Origin: Sporolactobacillus terrae DSM 11697 | Lineage (GTDB): Bacteria > Bacillota > Bacilli > Bacillales > Sporolactobacillaceae | DNA: 64,000 nucleotides | Assembly (NCBI RefSeq): GCF_000648615.1 | Contig: NZ_JFZC01000004.1 | Span: 80,959 to 144,958 of the forward strand | Reading direction: 5' to 3' | Shown: positions 44,812 to 53,068 of the stretch, piece after piece | Numbering within the stretch: the first letter of the stretch is position 1 | Layout of the letters: every line of letters begins with the position of its first letter | Notes under the pieces: generated by a model | Databases searched by the model: none | The model's input: only the letters and a program-made list of their open reading frames with translations | Told to the model about the DNA's origin: nothing | Program-made: the position numbers and the translations under genes

Positions 44812-45720
44812 ATGCCTATAAAATTACCAAAACTGCTCCCGGCAAGAGAAATTCTCGAGAACGAAAACATCTTTGTGATGGATGAAGATCGCGCTATGAC
44901 CCAGGACATCCGTCCATTAAACATATTGATTCTAAATTTAATGCCTGAAAAAGAAATGGAAGAAACGCAATTACTTCGTCACTTAGGAAACACACCTTTG
45001 CAGGTTAATGTAACCTTTCTGAAAATGGCAACCCATGAGTCAAAGAATACGAGTCACCTTCATCTTGATCAATTCTATTCAATTTTTGATGAGGTGCAGC
45101 AGAAAAAATTTGACGGCATGATTATCACCGGAGCACCCGTCGAGCAACTCCCATTTTCCAGTGTAGATTATTGGAATGAATTAAAAGAAATTATGCACTG
45201 GTCCCGAGATCATGTCACCTCAACCCTGCATATTTGCTGGGGTGCTCAAGCCGCGCTGTACTATCATTTTGGTGTCGATAAAATTCCCTATCCGGAAAAG
45301 TTATCCGGAGTATTCAGCCACACTTTATATGAGCCAAAGGAAAAATTGCTGCGCGGTTTCGATGATGTCTTCTTTGCACCGCATTCCCGTTATACGACTA
45401 GCGACGTAAAGGCACTTGAAGCTCATCCTGACCTACATATTCTCTCGGGTTCCGACGAAGCCGGACCTTTTATTTTAATGGCAAACCAAGGAAAACAAAT
45501 TATGATTACCGGTCATCTGGAATATGATACAGGGACGCTTGCGACCGAATATGAACGCGACTTAAAGAAAGGGTTGAATCCGCATCTTCCCACACACTAT
45601 TTCCCGAATGATGACCCGCAAAGGACACCGTTCAACACTTGGCGCTCGCACGCGCATCTCTTGTTTTCCAATTGGCTGAATTACTATGTTTACCAAGAAA
45701 CTCCTTACCAATGGGATTAA
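44812..45720 (+). CDS. metA: Homoserine O-acetyltransferase MetA
   Basis: A 302-residue class I glutamine-amidotransferase-fold enzyme. Counting from this ATG gives the nucleophile C142 in [11 protein letters not shown]235 and E237 in GHLEYD, and E111 in TGAPVEQ, the same numbers as characterised homologues, which fixes the start. Glu111 is known to select acetyl-CoA over succinyl-CoA, so it should make O-acetylhomoserine for methionine synthesis. GAGGAG lies about ten bases upstream. No SAM riboswitch or T-box is visible before the gene. It is monocistronic. Confidence 0.95.
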   Translation: MPIKLPKLLPAREILENENIFVMDEDRAMTQDIRPLNILILNLMPEKEMEETQLLRHLGNTPLQVNVTFLKMATHESKNTSHLHLDQFYSIFDEVQQKKFDGMIITGAPVEQLPFSSVDYWNELKEIMHWSRDHVTSTLHICWGAQAALYYHFGVDKIPYPEKLSGVFSHTLYEPKEKLLRGFDDVFFAPHSRYTTSDVKALEAHPDLHILSGSDEAGPFILMANQGKQIMITGHLEYDTGTLATEYERDLKKGLNPHLPTHYFPNDDPQRTPFNTWRSHAHLLFSNWLNYYVYQETPYQWD

Positions 45721-45750
45721 TCCATTGATTTAAGACAACCCGGGTAAAAA

Positions 45751-45831
45751 AGCACCTGAATTATCGCTTCGATTACTCGCTTGCCGCGGGCGCACCGCGA
45801 GCCTCCTCAACCAAACGATTCCTGCGCGTTT
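45751..45831. repeat. Dispersed intergenic repeat, family B, copy 1
   Basis: It shares TCGCTTCG-TTACTCGCTTGC, CGCGGGCGCACC and AGCCTCCTCAA with 51663-51745. It contains GCTTCGATTACTCGC, resembling GCTCCGATTGCTCGC of family A, so the two families may be related. It is located after metA, before a terminator. Confidence 0.75.
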
Positions 45832-45882
45832 GGTTCGCAACCGTTTGCTTTGCTGTAAAAAAACGTATACTTCCTTTTCTTA

Positions 45883-45915
45883 AAAAAAGGCTCGGGCAGA
45901 TGCCCAAGCCTTTTT
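45883..45915. terminator. Bidirectional terminator between metA and plsX
   Basis: AAAAAGGCTCGGGCA and TGCCCAAGCCTTTTT form a stem of about 13 pairs with one mismatch and a short loop. It serves both the plus-strand metA and the minus-strand plsX. Confidence 0.88.
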
Positions 45916-45925
45916 ACATTTCAGT

Positions 45926-46939
45926 TTATGCTTTGCTGTTCAGCCAATCGTAATGTTTGTCATGGAATGTATGTTCAATAATTCCGACCACATCTTCATC
46001 GATCAAAAGCTGTGCCTGTTTAATTGCTGTATATACAGCTTCACTTTTTGCCGAGCCGTGAACCTTAATGATTGGTGCGGCAAGGCCAAAAAGAAGTGCA
46101 CCGCCGTATGCAGACGTGTCCATATGTTGTTTCACTGCTTTTAACTTGCCATACATCAGACCGGTCAGTACTTTTGTGTACAACGAACCACCTAGGGTTT
46201 CCTTTAGCAGCGTCATCAGTGAAATCGCAGTTCCCTCAATACTTTTCAATACCATATTGCCTGAAAAACCATCTGCAACAATAACGTCTGCCGGTCCTTC
46301 AAGCAACTCGCGGGATTCAATATTCCCGACAAAATTAATCGGAGCATTGCTCAAAAGTTTATAAGCCTCTTTAACGAGATCGTTTCCTTTACCTGCTTCT
46401 TCGCCAATGTTCAAAAGTCCAATTCGAGGATTCGGGCGATGCATGACTTTTTCTGCATAGATGTTGCCCATGATTGCGTATTGCAGCATGTTTTCCGGCT
46501 TCGTCTCCGCATTTGCACCAACATCAAGGAACAGGAATCCCTTATTTTGATGAATTGTCGGTAAGGTTGGTGCGAGCGCGGGACGGTCAATGCCTTTAAT
46601 ACGCCCAACACCAAAAAGTCCTGATGCCATCAGCGCTCCGGTATTGCCTGCAGAAATGGCCGCTTCACAACGCTTTTCGCGAACCTCTTTTACTGCCAGA
46701 ACCATTGAAGCCTGCTTTTTTTGGCGAACCGCTTTTACCGGTGCATCGGTTCCTTCAATCTTTTCAGTGGTATGCAGAATGTCAATGCGATCCTGTTCGC
46801 CTACCAGATCCTTCAGTTTTTCCTTGTCGCCAACGAGCGTAATCTCAAGCTCAGGAAATTCCTTCAAGGCTTTGATTGCCCCTTCAACCATTGCATCAGG
46901 TGCATGGTCGCCGCCCATCGCATCAATTGCTAACCTCAT
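45926..46939 (-). CDS. plsX: Phosphate acyltransferase PlsX
   Basis: A 337-residue protein of full PlsX length. It opens RLAIDAMGGDHAPDAMVEGA and contains SAGNTGALMASGLF, LDVGANAET and VADGFSGNMVLKS, all PlsX-specific. It makes acyl-phosphate from acyl-ACP for PlsY in membrane lipid synthesis. ATG 46937-46939 has AAAGGAG upstream. In most Bacillales plsX lies in fapR-plsX-fabD-fabG; here none of those partners is present. Confidence 0.94.
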   Translation of the reverse strand: MRLAIDAMGGDHAPDAMVEGAIKALKEFPELEITLVGDKEKLKDLVGEQDRIDILHTTEKIEGTDAPVKAVRQKKQASMVLAVKEVREKRCEAAISAGNTGALMASGLFGVGRIKGIDRPALAPTLPTIHQNKGFLFLDVGANAETKPENMLQYAIMGNIYAEKVMHRPNPRIGLLNIGEEAGKGNDLVKEAYKLLSNAPINFVGNIESRELLEGPADVIVADGFSGNMVLKSIEGTAISLMTLLKETLGGSLYTKVLTGLMYGKLKAVKQHMDTSAYGGALLFGLAAPIIKVHGSAKSEAVYTAIKQAQLLIDEDVVGIIEHTFHDKHYDWLNSKA

Positions 46940-47074
46940 TACATTCGCTCCTTTATAAGAACAGCTTTTCACGCTGAATTGCTTAAGTTCATCAAACCGG
47001 TGTTCATAAATTGATTCTCGACTCACTCTAACATTAAATACGTGATCTGTCCAAACTATGTTTCAAAAAAGTTT

Positions 47075-47857
47075 TTATGTTCGAAAATGATTCCGTTTTT
47101 TTGGAACAGTAATGAAGTAGTAAACAGAAAGTGGCCACCAAAGAACCGCAAAAGCTGGAAATACCGCCCATATTCGGTTCGGTGTTGTCAAATAATTCAC
47201 GCTCGCTAAATAGACAATGGTCATCACAGCACAAATCATTGCAAATCGAAAGGGCTTTTTCGCAAAGTAAAGACTGAGCGGCCACCAAAGAACGGCAAAA
47301 GTGGGATGAATCATCCATAAATAATTGGGTGTTGTGATTCCGTTCAGTACCATAAAAAAGAGTATGATCCAAAATGATCCCGCAAATGCAAACCGTTTGG
47401 GTAAATGCGCAAAACTGCAACTAAGCGGCCACCAACCCATTGCAAATAGTGGAAAAAGGCTCCAAAAAAAGCGTGTTTCAAAAAAGAGATTAAGCAGCAA
47501 ATAGCTCGCTGAAAACAAAATACTGATCAGTACTGCAGCAGTTCTGGATTTTGCCGATGAACCGATCCAAACGACGATTGGAAAGCAGACAGCAATCGGC
47601 AGCACATAAACAAACCACCAGTAATCAGGACTTTCCAGCATATTGATGGTTATGCATGTGCCCACAAGGATTACTGACGTTATCACCGATGCGTGTCTCT
47701 TATTTTGCATGAAGAACCAACTTGATGCGCAAGTTAAGACTGCCAGCGGTATAATCGTGAACAGGTAACCGGAATGGATCGACAAATTGACACCGAGCAG
47801 AAAGATCCCGGTCATCATACAGCCTGCTGCTAAAAAATTCTGAAGCTCTTTATTCAT
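47075..47857 (-). CDS. Multi-pass membrane protein with three WWPLS repeats
   Basis: A 260-residue protein with about eight to nine hydrophobic helices. The last half consists of three units, each two helices ending in a conserved turn: FPLFAMGWWPLSCSFA, HPTFAVLWWPLSLYFA and FPAFAVLWWPLSVYYF. The neighbouring protein ends in the same unit (YPAFAISWWPLSMFYH). The start ATG overlaps the stop of that gene as ATGA, with GGAGAAGG upstream. It is the third gene of a PadR operon. The function is unknown; a sensor or envelope-stress membrane partner is inference. Confidence 0.75.
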   Translation of the reverse strand: MNKELQNFLAAGCMMTGIFLLGVNLSIHSGYLFTIIPLAVLTCASSWFFMQNKRHASVITSVILVGTCITINMLESPDYWWFVYVLPIAVCFPIVVWIGSSAKSRTAAVLISILFSASYLLLNLFFETRFFWSLFPLFAMGWWPLSCSFAHLPKRFAFAGSFWIILFFMVLNGITTPNYLWMIHPTFAVLWWPLSLYFAKKPFRFAMICAVMTIVYLASVNYLTTPNRIWAVFPAFAVLWWPLSVYYFITVPKKRNHFRT

Positions 47858-48276
47858 AGTTCCTTCTCCAGCCTTTTGCGGCGTAAATGATAAAACATGG
47901 AGAGCGGCCACCAAGAAATGGCAAAGGCAGGATAGATAAACCAAATAATATGCGGTGTGTAGTAAAAATTAATAAACACAACCAATGCGATAATCAATGC
48001 ACTGCCCCATATAGAGAAACTGAAATTGATGCGCGCTAATTCACGTTTTCGATTAAATGTATTCTGCGGAAGGTCCATCTCGCGTTTAATTTCCTCAATA
48101 TCTCCAAACTCAACAATCACTTTATTGACTGCGTCTTCTTCTGTTTTTCCTTCTTCAATTAAGTCTGCTACCTTTTCTTCTAGATCACGCGTAATCTCTT
48201 CCTTAACTTTTACCGTTTGTTCGCTGCTTGGCAGATCCTCAAATAATTTATCAAGATACATGTTCAGCCGTTTCAT
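47854..48276 (-). CDS. HAAS/DUF1700-like membrane protein with one WWPLS unit
   Basis: A 140-residue protein. Residues 1-70 form the helical HAAS-type domain found next to PadR regulators (KVKEEITRDLEEKVADLIEEGKTEEDAVNKVIVEFGD). Two transmembrane helices follow with YPAFAISWWPLSMFYH at their end, and the C-terminus is basic. The ATG overlaps the padR stop as TGATG, and GGAGGAG lies eight bases upstream. In this widespread arrangement the HAAS protein is thought to work with its PadR repressor; the downstream WWPLS protein would be a further partner. Confidence 0.82.
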   Translation of the reverse strand: MKRLNMYLDKLFEDLPSSEQTVKVKEEITRDLEEKVADLIEEGKTEEDAVNKVIVEFGDIEEIKREMDLPQNTFNRKRELARINFSFSIWGSALIIALVVFINFYYTPHIIWFIYPAFAISWWPLSMFYHLRRKRLEKEL

Positions 48277-48605
48277 CAATCAGTCTCCTCCATGAATAAG
48301 TCCACAATTTCCTTTACCTCACGCCATTCATCGATCATTTCTCGAAAATAGGCTTTCCCGAGTGTGGTAATTCGGTAATATTTTCGCTTTCCACCATGGG
48401 AACGCTCACCATAATAAGAGTCAATCAACTGCTTTTTTTCAAGTCTCTGAAACACGGCATAAAGTGTCGCTTCTTTAATTTCAAAGCGTCCTTCCGTTTT
48501 ACGGCTAACTTTTTTTGAAAGCTCGTAGCCGTACGAATCGCCATCTTTAAGTAGTCGCAGAATGATTGAGTCGAGATGCCCTCGTAATATATCGCTGCGA
48601 ATAAT
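48276..48605 (-). CDS. PadR family transcriptional regulator, apparent ATT start
   Basis: A 109-residue winged-helix regulator: IRSDILRGHLDSIILRLL, DGDSYGYELSKKV, IKEATLYAVFQRLEKK, SHGGKRKYYRITTLGK, and a C-terminal dimerisation helix. No ATG, GTG or TTG exists between the upstream in-frame stop and residue 40. Two successive ATT codons (48600-48605) follow GGGAGG by four and seven bases and align with the initiator of homologues. It is overlapped by the HAAS gene and preceded by a consensus promoter flanked by direct repeats, consistent with self-repression. Confidence 0.88.
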   Translation of the reverse strand: MIRSDILRGHLDSIILRLLKDGDSYGYELSKKVSRKTEGRFEIKEATLYAVFQRLEKKQLIDSYYGERSHGGKRKYYRITTLGKAYFREMIDEWREVKEIVDLFMEETD

Positions 48606-48626
48606 ACCGCCTCCCGCTAATCGGTT

Positions 48627-48676
48627 ATTACTCTATCTGATGTAGCAATAATAGCATAGATTACTCTATCAGTCAA
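48627..48676 (-). promoter_or_regulatory. Promoter of the padR operon with two direct-repeat operator candidates
   Basis: On the minus strand TTGACT (48671-48676) and TATTAT (48648-48653) are 17 bases apart. GATAGAGTAAT occurs twice, at 48660-48670 inside the spacer and at 48627-48637 just past the start of transcription, with a 33-base period (three helical turns). This is a good place for PadR binding. Confidence 0.75.
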
Positions 48677-48866
48677 AGTAATAGATAAATAATCGAATGC
48701 AGATCTCATTTACAAGTAATGAATATGCTCCGGCTACCGAGAGCGTTTCCTCGGCTTACTCCAGCATGTCTCGTCAACAAAGTACGATTGTACAGGAACT
48801 TGAGCACCCACGCGTTGGTCTCGCAATCTTTTATTTCATCAATTATAAATTTTTGCCCATTAAAAA

Positions 48867-48888
48867 GGACCGGGTGATTTCCCGATCC
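48867..48888 (-). terminator. Terminator after the ABC-2 permease gene
   Basis: On the minus strand GGATCGGG and CCCGGTCC pair (one U-G) around AAATCA, followed by TTTTTAA. It stands 12 bases past the permease stop. Confidence 0.75.
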
Positions 48889-48900
48889 ATGCATGTGATC

Positions 48901-50145
48901 TTATTTTGAAAGCAGTATCGCTTGTTTGATTTTCTTAATAATGGAGCCGTTACTATAGGTGAGCACTGAACCACGATAGAAACGCAAGCTGAACATGAAC
49001 AAACCAATGATCGTAAGCACGAGGAGTACAAGCGAGACAAAGGCCTGCCAAAGCGCCATATCGGTTGCCCCAATACGCATCGGCATGATCATCGATGCTG
49101 TAAATGGGACGTAGGAGAAGATTTTGATGAGAAGCGTATCCGGATTGCTCATTCCGCTGATTGCGATAAAGAATCCCACCATGAGCAGCATCGTCACCGG
49201 CATCACCGCTTGACCAACATCCTGAACTTTATTGACGAGCGATCCCAGCACTGCGCCAACCAGTGTATAGAGCAGACAGGCCAGAAAGAAAAACAGTATT
49301 GCAAAAACCGTGTAGCCCAGTGTCAGTTCGCTAAATAGAGTACTAACCATGTCCCAGTACTTACCTGCCTGGAACCCGCGTGCCATAAGCAATGCACCAC
49401 CGATCAATACAATAAACTGAGTCATCGCCAATGCCAGTGTGCCAAAAACGCGGGATAATAAGTGAATAACTGGTGAAGTGCTTGAGATGATAATCTCCAT
49501 AATTCGCGAGTCCTTCTCTGCCGCAATCTCAGAGGAAATAATCGACAGGTAGGATAATACGAACAGATAGATGACAAACGCAACCGCATAGGAGACAAAG
49601 GTTGCCGTTGACTTTTGTCCGCTTGTTTTTCCTTTTTCAGCATGCTTGGTCAGTACTTTTTGATGGAGTTCAATCTTTTGATTCATGATTTTTTGTGCCT
49701 GTTCAGCACTTAAATTTAATTGCTGGATCGTGAATAGTTGATTTGCTGCGCGGGTCTGTTCTTCCAGCATTTGCTGATCGGTTAATTGAAGCGGATTTTT
49801 CGTCTTGAGTTCTGCCTGTAAAGCACCTTTCTGATCCAGTGAGAGCACAAGCAGCGCATCCGTTTTTCCCTTGACTATGCGCTGTTCTTCCTGATGCACA
49901 GAACGTGTTGTCGGTGTAAATTTCATCTGTTTGCTGCTGTGAAAATAGGTTTCTGCTTGCGCATTCGTCTGATCAGAGACTGCTATGGTCATCGGCTTGT
50001 CATCCGAAGAAAACCAGCTGCTGATCGTTGGCCACATAAAAAAGCAGGCAATACCGGCAAGCATAATCAGCGTAGTAATTAGAAAAGATTTGGCTTTTAG
50101 CTTATTCGTGTAGGATTGAGAGAAGAGCAGAATGAACTTATTCAC
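48901..50145 (-). CDS. ABC-2 type exporter permease (NatB/YhaP-like)
   Basis: A 414-residue permease. One N-terminal helix (about 22-42) is followed by an extracytoplasmic domain to about residue 165 rich in Gln and Lys, then six helices ending near the C-terminus. This is the NatB/YhaP layout. GTG at 50143-50145 is chosen; AAAGGTGG lies about nine bases upstream, within the last codons of the ATPase gene, which it overlaps by eight bases. It probably exports Na+, a peptide or another toxic compound with the ATPase; the substrate is unknown. Confidence 0.87.
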   Translation of the reverse strand: MNKFILLFSQSYTNKLKAKSFLITTLIMLAGIACFFMWPTISSWFSSDDKPMTIAVSDQTNAQAETYFHSSKQMKFTPTTRSVHQEEQRIVKGKTDALLVLSLDQKGALQAELKTKNPLQLTDQQMLEEQTRAANQLFTIQQLNLSAEQAQKIMNQKIELHQKVLTKHAEKGKTSGQKSTATFVSYAVAFVIYLFVLSYLSIISSEIAAEKDSRIMEIIISSTSPVIHLLSRVFGTLALAMTQFIVLIGGALLMARGFQAGKYWDMVSTLFSELTLGYTVFAILFFFLACLLYTLVGAVLGSLVNKVQDVGQAVMPVTMLLMVGFFIAISGMSNPDTLLIKIFSYVPFTASMIMPMRIGATDMALWQAFVSLVLLVLTIIGLFMFSLRFYRGSVLTYSNGSIIKKIKQAILLSK

Positions 50146-51037
50146 CTTTACCTGCCACCTTTCGTGTAAAGATCTCCTCAAGCGACAGATAGTCTAAGCT
50201 GAATCGCTCGATAAAGCCGTTCTTTGCAAGGGTTTGAAAGATCGGCCGTGCATCATGTTCATGGTGTAAGCGCAAACGATACATGTCTTTTTCTTTCGTG
50301 ACCGATTCGACCCCTGGAAGCACCGCAAGTTCAGTCTCGACATATGGCCCGCGAATGGTCAAGTTTATTTTCCCGTATTGTTTTTTCAGATCGAGGATTG
50401 CTCCGGAGAATAGCGACCTCCCCCTCTTGAGCAGACAAATATGATCGCACAGCTCTTCGACATGATCCATGCGGTGACTGGAAAAAATAATCACGGTTCC
50501 CTCTTTTTTGAGAGAAACGATCGCATCCTTCAGTAATCCGGCATTTACAGGATCGAGCCCGCTAAACGGTTCATCGAGGATCAGTAATCGCGGTTTATGA
50601 ATCAGGCTGGCAATCAATTGCACCTTCTGCTGATTGCCTTTTGATAAAGTCTCCGTGAGCACTTTGCGTTTCTCGTTTAACTCAAATCGTTCAAGCCATT
50701 CATTAATCTCTTTTCTGAGCACCGTTTTGGGCCAACCGCGCAATTGACCGAAGAATAGTAATTGATCTTCGACAGGCATTTTTGGATAGAGTCCACGTTC
50801 CTCAGGCAAATAACCAATTTGATCGCGTTCCAATCCACGAATCGGATGTTCTCCCCAGTTAATCTTCCCAGAGGTTGGTGCGAGCAAGTTTAAAATCATG
50901 CGAAATGTAGTCGTCTTCCCTGCACCATTCTGACCAATCAATCCGAAAATTTCTCCTTCTTCAACTTTGAAATTAAGATTATCAACTGCTAAGAAATTTT
51001 GAAAGCGCTTTGTTAAATGTTCTGCAGACAGTGTCAT
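50138..51037 (-). CDS. ABC transporter ATPase (NatA/YhaQ-like)
   Basis: A 299-residue ATPase with Walker A GQNGAGKTTTFRM, Q-loop GYLPEERGLYPKM, signature LSKGNQQKVQLIA, Walker B LLILDEPFSGLDPVN and H-loop FSSHRM. A C-terminal domain of about 80 residues is typical of the NatA/YhaQ group. GCGAGGGA precedes the ATG. It forms a two-gene operon with the overlapping permease gene. Confidence 0.92.
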   Translation of the reverse strand: MTLSAEHLTKRFQNFLAVDNLNFKVEEGEIFGLIGQNGAGKTTTFRMILNLLAPTSGKINWGEHPIRGLERDQIGYLPEERGLYPKMPVEDQLLFFGQLRGWPKTVLRKEINEWLERFELNEKRKVLTETLSKGNQQKVQLIASLIHKPRLLILDEPFSGLDPVNAGLLKDAIVSLKKEGTVIIFSSHRMDHVEELCDHICLLKRGRSLFSGAILDLKKQYGKINLTIRGPYVETELAVLPGVESVTKEKDMYRLRLHHEHDARPIFQTLAKNGFIERFSLDYLSLEEIFTRKVAGKGE

Positions 51038-51189
51038 TTTTTCCCTCGCTTCTCCATATTTTTACCTTTTCATTTTTCCTGTTAGATATATTCTTTCATA
51101 GTTTACCAATTTCACTTATTTTATTGCAACCGAATGGCCGGATCGCGTTATAATAATCAGGAATGCTAGAATCATTTGGAGGATTCGCG

Positions 51190-51600
51190 ATGAAAAAATT
51201 GTATGCGGCAGCACTCGGGTATATGATTGCCGGCCTTCTTTCCGGAATCTATTATCGGGAATTAACGAAGGCACTGAACTTTAGCGGTGAAACCATGCTG
51301 TCTGTTTTGCACACACATTTGCTGATTTTAGGTATGTTCTTTTTCCTTATTCTGATCAGCCTTGAAAAACTGTTTCAGTTGAGTACGAACAAACGGTTTT
51401 CACTCTTTTTTTGGATCTACAATATCGGTGTCGTTTGGACAATCACTTTGATGGCGATTCATGGAACACTTGACGTGCTCGGTATCGCTTCAGGTCCTGC
51501 AATCGCCGGACTCGCAGGAATGGGACATATTATTTTATCCATAGGGCTCATACTTTTCTTCATGATTCTTAAAGAGGTGTTATTTAATAAGAAGGCATGA
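51190..51600 (+). CDS. DUF2871 family membrane protein
   Basis: A 136-residue protein with four transmembrane helices. Histidines near helix ends, in SVLHTHLLILGMFFF, MAIHGTLDVLG and MGHIILSIGL, recall small haem- or metal-binding membrane proteins and fit DUF2871. TTGGAGG precedes the ATG at 51190 by seven bases. It is transcribed alone; a family B repeat and a terminator follow. The function is unknown. Confidence 0.8.
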   Translation: MKKLYAAALGYMIAGLLSGIYYRELTKALNFSGETMLSVLHTHLLILGMFFFLILISLEKLFQLSTNKRFSLFFWIYNIGVVWTITLMAIHGTLDVLGIASGPAIAGLAGMGHIILSIGLILFFMILKEVLFNKKA

Positions 51601-51662
51601 GAAAAACCAAGCTGTGCTTGGTCCTTTATCTCCAGCCATGTGTGATGGATTCGTGTCTTTTC

Positions 51663-51745
51663 GGTGCTGAATCGTCGCTTCGGTTACTCGCTTGCCGCGG
51701 GCGCACCACAAGCCTCCTCAAACAGACAGGAATCTGCGCGTTGAT
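51663..51745. repeat. Dispersed intergenic repeat, family B, copy 2
   Basis: It matches 45751-45831 over GCTGAAT, TCGCTTCGGTTACTCGCTTG, CCGCGGGCGCACC and AGCCTCCTCAA. The two copies diverge after TCTGCGCGTT. It lies after the DUF2871 gene with no coding capacity. Confidence 0.75.
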
Positions 51746-51813
51746 GCACGGTCTTTTGCATGACCAAAAATCTTATACTTTTGTACGTAAATGTGATGAG
51801 CGCTAAAAAAGTT

Positions 51814-51844
51814 AAAAAAAAGAGAGGTTCTCCTCTCTTTTTTT
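51814..51844. terminator. Bidirectional terminator between the DUF2871 gene and ilvE
   Basis: A-rich run, GAGAGG-TTCT-CCTCTC hairpin, then a T run. It is symmetrical, so it can end transcripts from both sides. Confidence 0.85.
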
Positions 51845-51872
51845 ATGCCTAAATAGTTGATTCAAGATGATC

Positions 51873-52793
51873 TTATTTATCGTAGACCGGCGTGCAAGAT
51901 TCAGCATATTTCGAATTTTTTCCGATCGTTAAATTAAAGAACAGTTCTTTAATTTGTTTACAAACTTCGCCTTCATGACCGGTTCCGATCTGACGATGGT
52001 CAACGGCAACAATCGGTGTAACTTCCATAGCAGTACCGCTGAAGAAGACTTCATCAGCAACATAGAGTTCGGAACGTGAAATGCTGCGTTCTTCAACTTC
52101 AAGACCTAACTCTTCTTCTGCCAGTTTCATAACAAGATCACGTGTGATTCCTTCAAGAATATTATCTGCCGGAGGAGGGGTAACCAGCTTGCCCTTGCGG
52201 AAGATAAAGATGTTTTCACCGGAGCCTTCACAAACATGGTCGCCGTCAGTTAAGAAAATCGCTTCGTCAAAGCCGGCGCGTTTTGTTTCAAGCGCAGCCA
52301 GTGCGGAATTCAAGTAAGCTGCGGTCGCTTTCGTACGAGGCGGAAGCTGGTTATTCGAAAGCCTTCTCCATGATGTTACACCGACGCTCAGTTCTGGTTT
52401 TCCAGCATACTTGTTAAGCGGCTGTGTATAAATCACAACTTTTACATCTTTTCCGTCAAGGGTAGGACCGATGTCTAGAGCATCATTATATACGATTGGA
52501 CGAAGATAGGTCGTCGTCCTGCAATTATTCGCTTTTAATAGGTCGATTGTACCTTGGATCAGATCGTCAACTGAAAAATCAAAATCCATATTCACGGTTT
52601 TTGCTGATTCTTTCAATCTGTTGTAGTGTTCCTTAAGTTTAAATGCGTATAGCTGCTGTTTTTCATCATCCCAATAAGCGCGGATACCTTCAAAAACACC
52701 TAGGCCATAATTGAATGCCTTGCTGCGGACGCTGACCTTAACATCATCCTCTTTTACGATTTTGCCTTGATAATAAACATAAGCCTCTGTCAA
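51873..52793 (-). CDS. ilvE: Branched-chain amino acid aminotransferase
   Basis: A 306-residue fold-type IV PLP enzyme. Visible are the N-terminal NYGLGVFEGIRAY, the Schiff-base lysine in PPRTKATAAYLNSALAA, CEGSGENIFIF, and the late FFSGTAMEVTPI. It interconverts leucine, isoleucine and valine with their keto acids, and complements the liv importer 10 kb away. GGAGGAATTCGCGTTG precedes the ATG. About 45 bases upstream a perfect 9-base-pair hairpin (52839-52874) lies in the leader. Confidence 0.95.
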   Translation of the reverse strand: MTEAYVYYQGKIVKEDDVKVSVRSKAFNYGLGVFEGIRAYWDDEKQQLYAFKLKEHYNRLKESAKTVNMDFDFSVDDLIQGTIDLLKANNCRTTTYLRPIVYNDALDIGPTLDGKDVKVVIYTQPLNKYAGKPELSVGVTSWRRLSNNQLPPRTKATAAYLNSALAALETKRAGFDEAIFLTDGDHVCEGSGENIFIFRKGKLVTPPPADNILEGITRDLVMKLAEEELGLEVEERSISRSELYVADEVFFSGTAMEVTPIVAVDHRQIGTGHEGEVCKQIKELFFNLTIGKNSKYAESCTPVYDK

Positions 52794-52838
52794 CGCGAAT
52801 TCCTCCTTGGTTTCTGATAGTAACAGAACGTTCAGACT

Positions 52839-52874
52839 ACTTTAGTTCGGCACGTCGTCCTTAGTAACTAAAGT
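52839..52874 (-). promoter_or_regulatory. Hairpin in the ilvE leader
   Basis: ACTTTAGTT and AACTAAAGT pair perfectly around an 18-base loop, 45 bases before the ilvE start codon. No U tract and no T-box motif is present. The role is unknown; it may be an operator palindrome or an RNA stability element. Confidence 0.4.
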
Positions 52875-53018
52875 GTTCAACTGTCCTGCCTTTTTTTGTG
52901 TACACCTATAATAACATAAATCTTCCAAAATATTTTCTAAAAGTGAATTTTTTTCTCGAAATCTCGCAAGATTCCAACACGTGCTTAATTATTTTTTATT
53001 TGTTGTTTTCACGACCAA

Positions 53019-53058
53019 GAGGGCCTCTCAAAGTAAAACGAACGTTTGAGACACCCTC
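53019..53058 (-). terminator. Terminator-like hairpin after the glg operon
   Basis: On the minus strand GAGGGTGTCTCAAA pairs with TTTGAGAGGCCCTC (one mismatch and one wobble) around a 12-base loop, ten bases past the GH13 gene. The sequence is related to the palindrome at 42391-42428. Confidence 0.65.
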
Positions 53059-53068
53059 GAAGTACTAT

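Noticed and set aside
48697..48909. Plus-strand open frame of 70 codons between padR and the ABC permease
   Set aside because: There is no ribosome site, it overlaps the end of the permease gene and its terminator on the other strand, and the composition is not protein-like.
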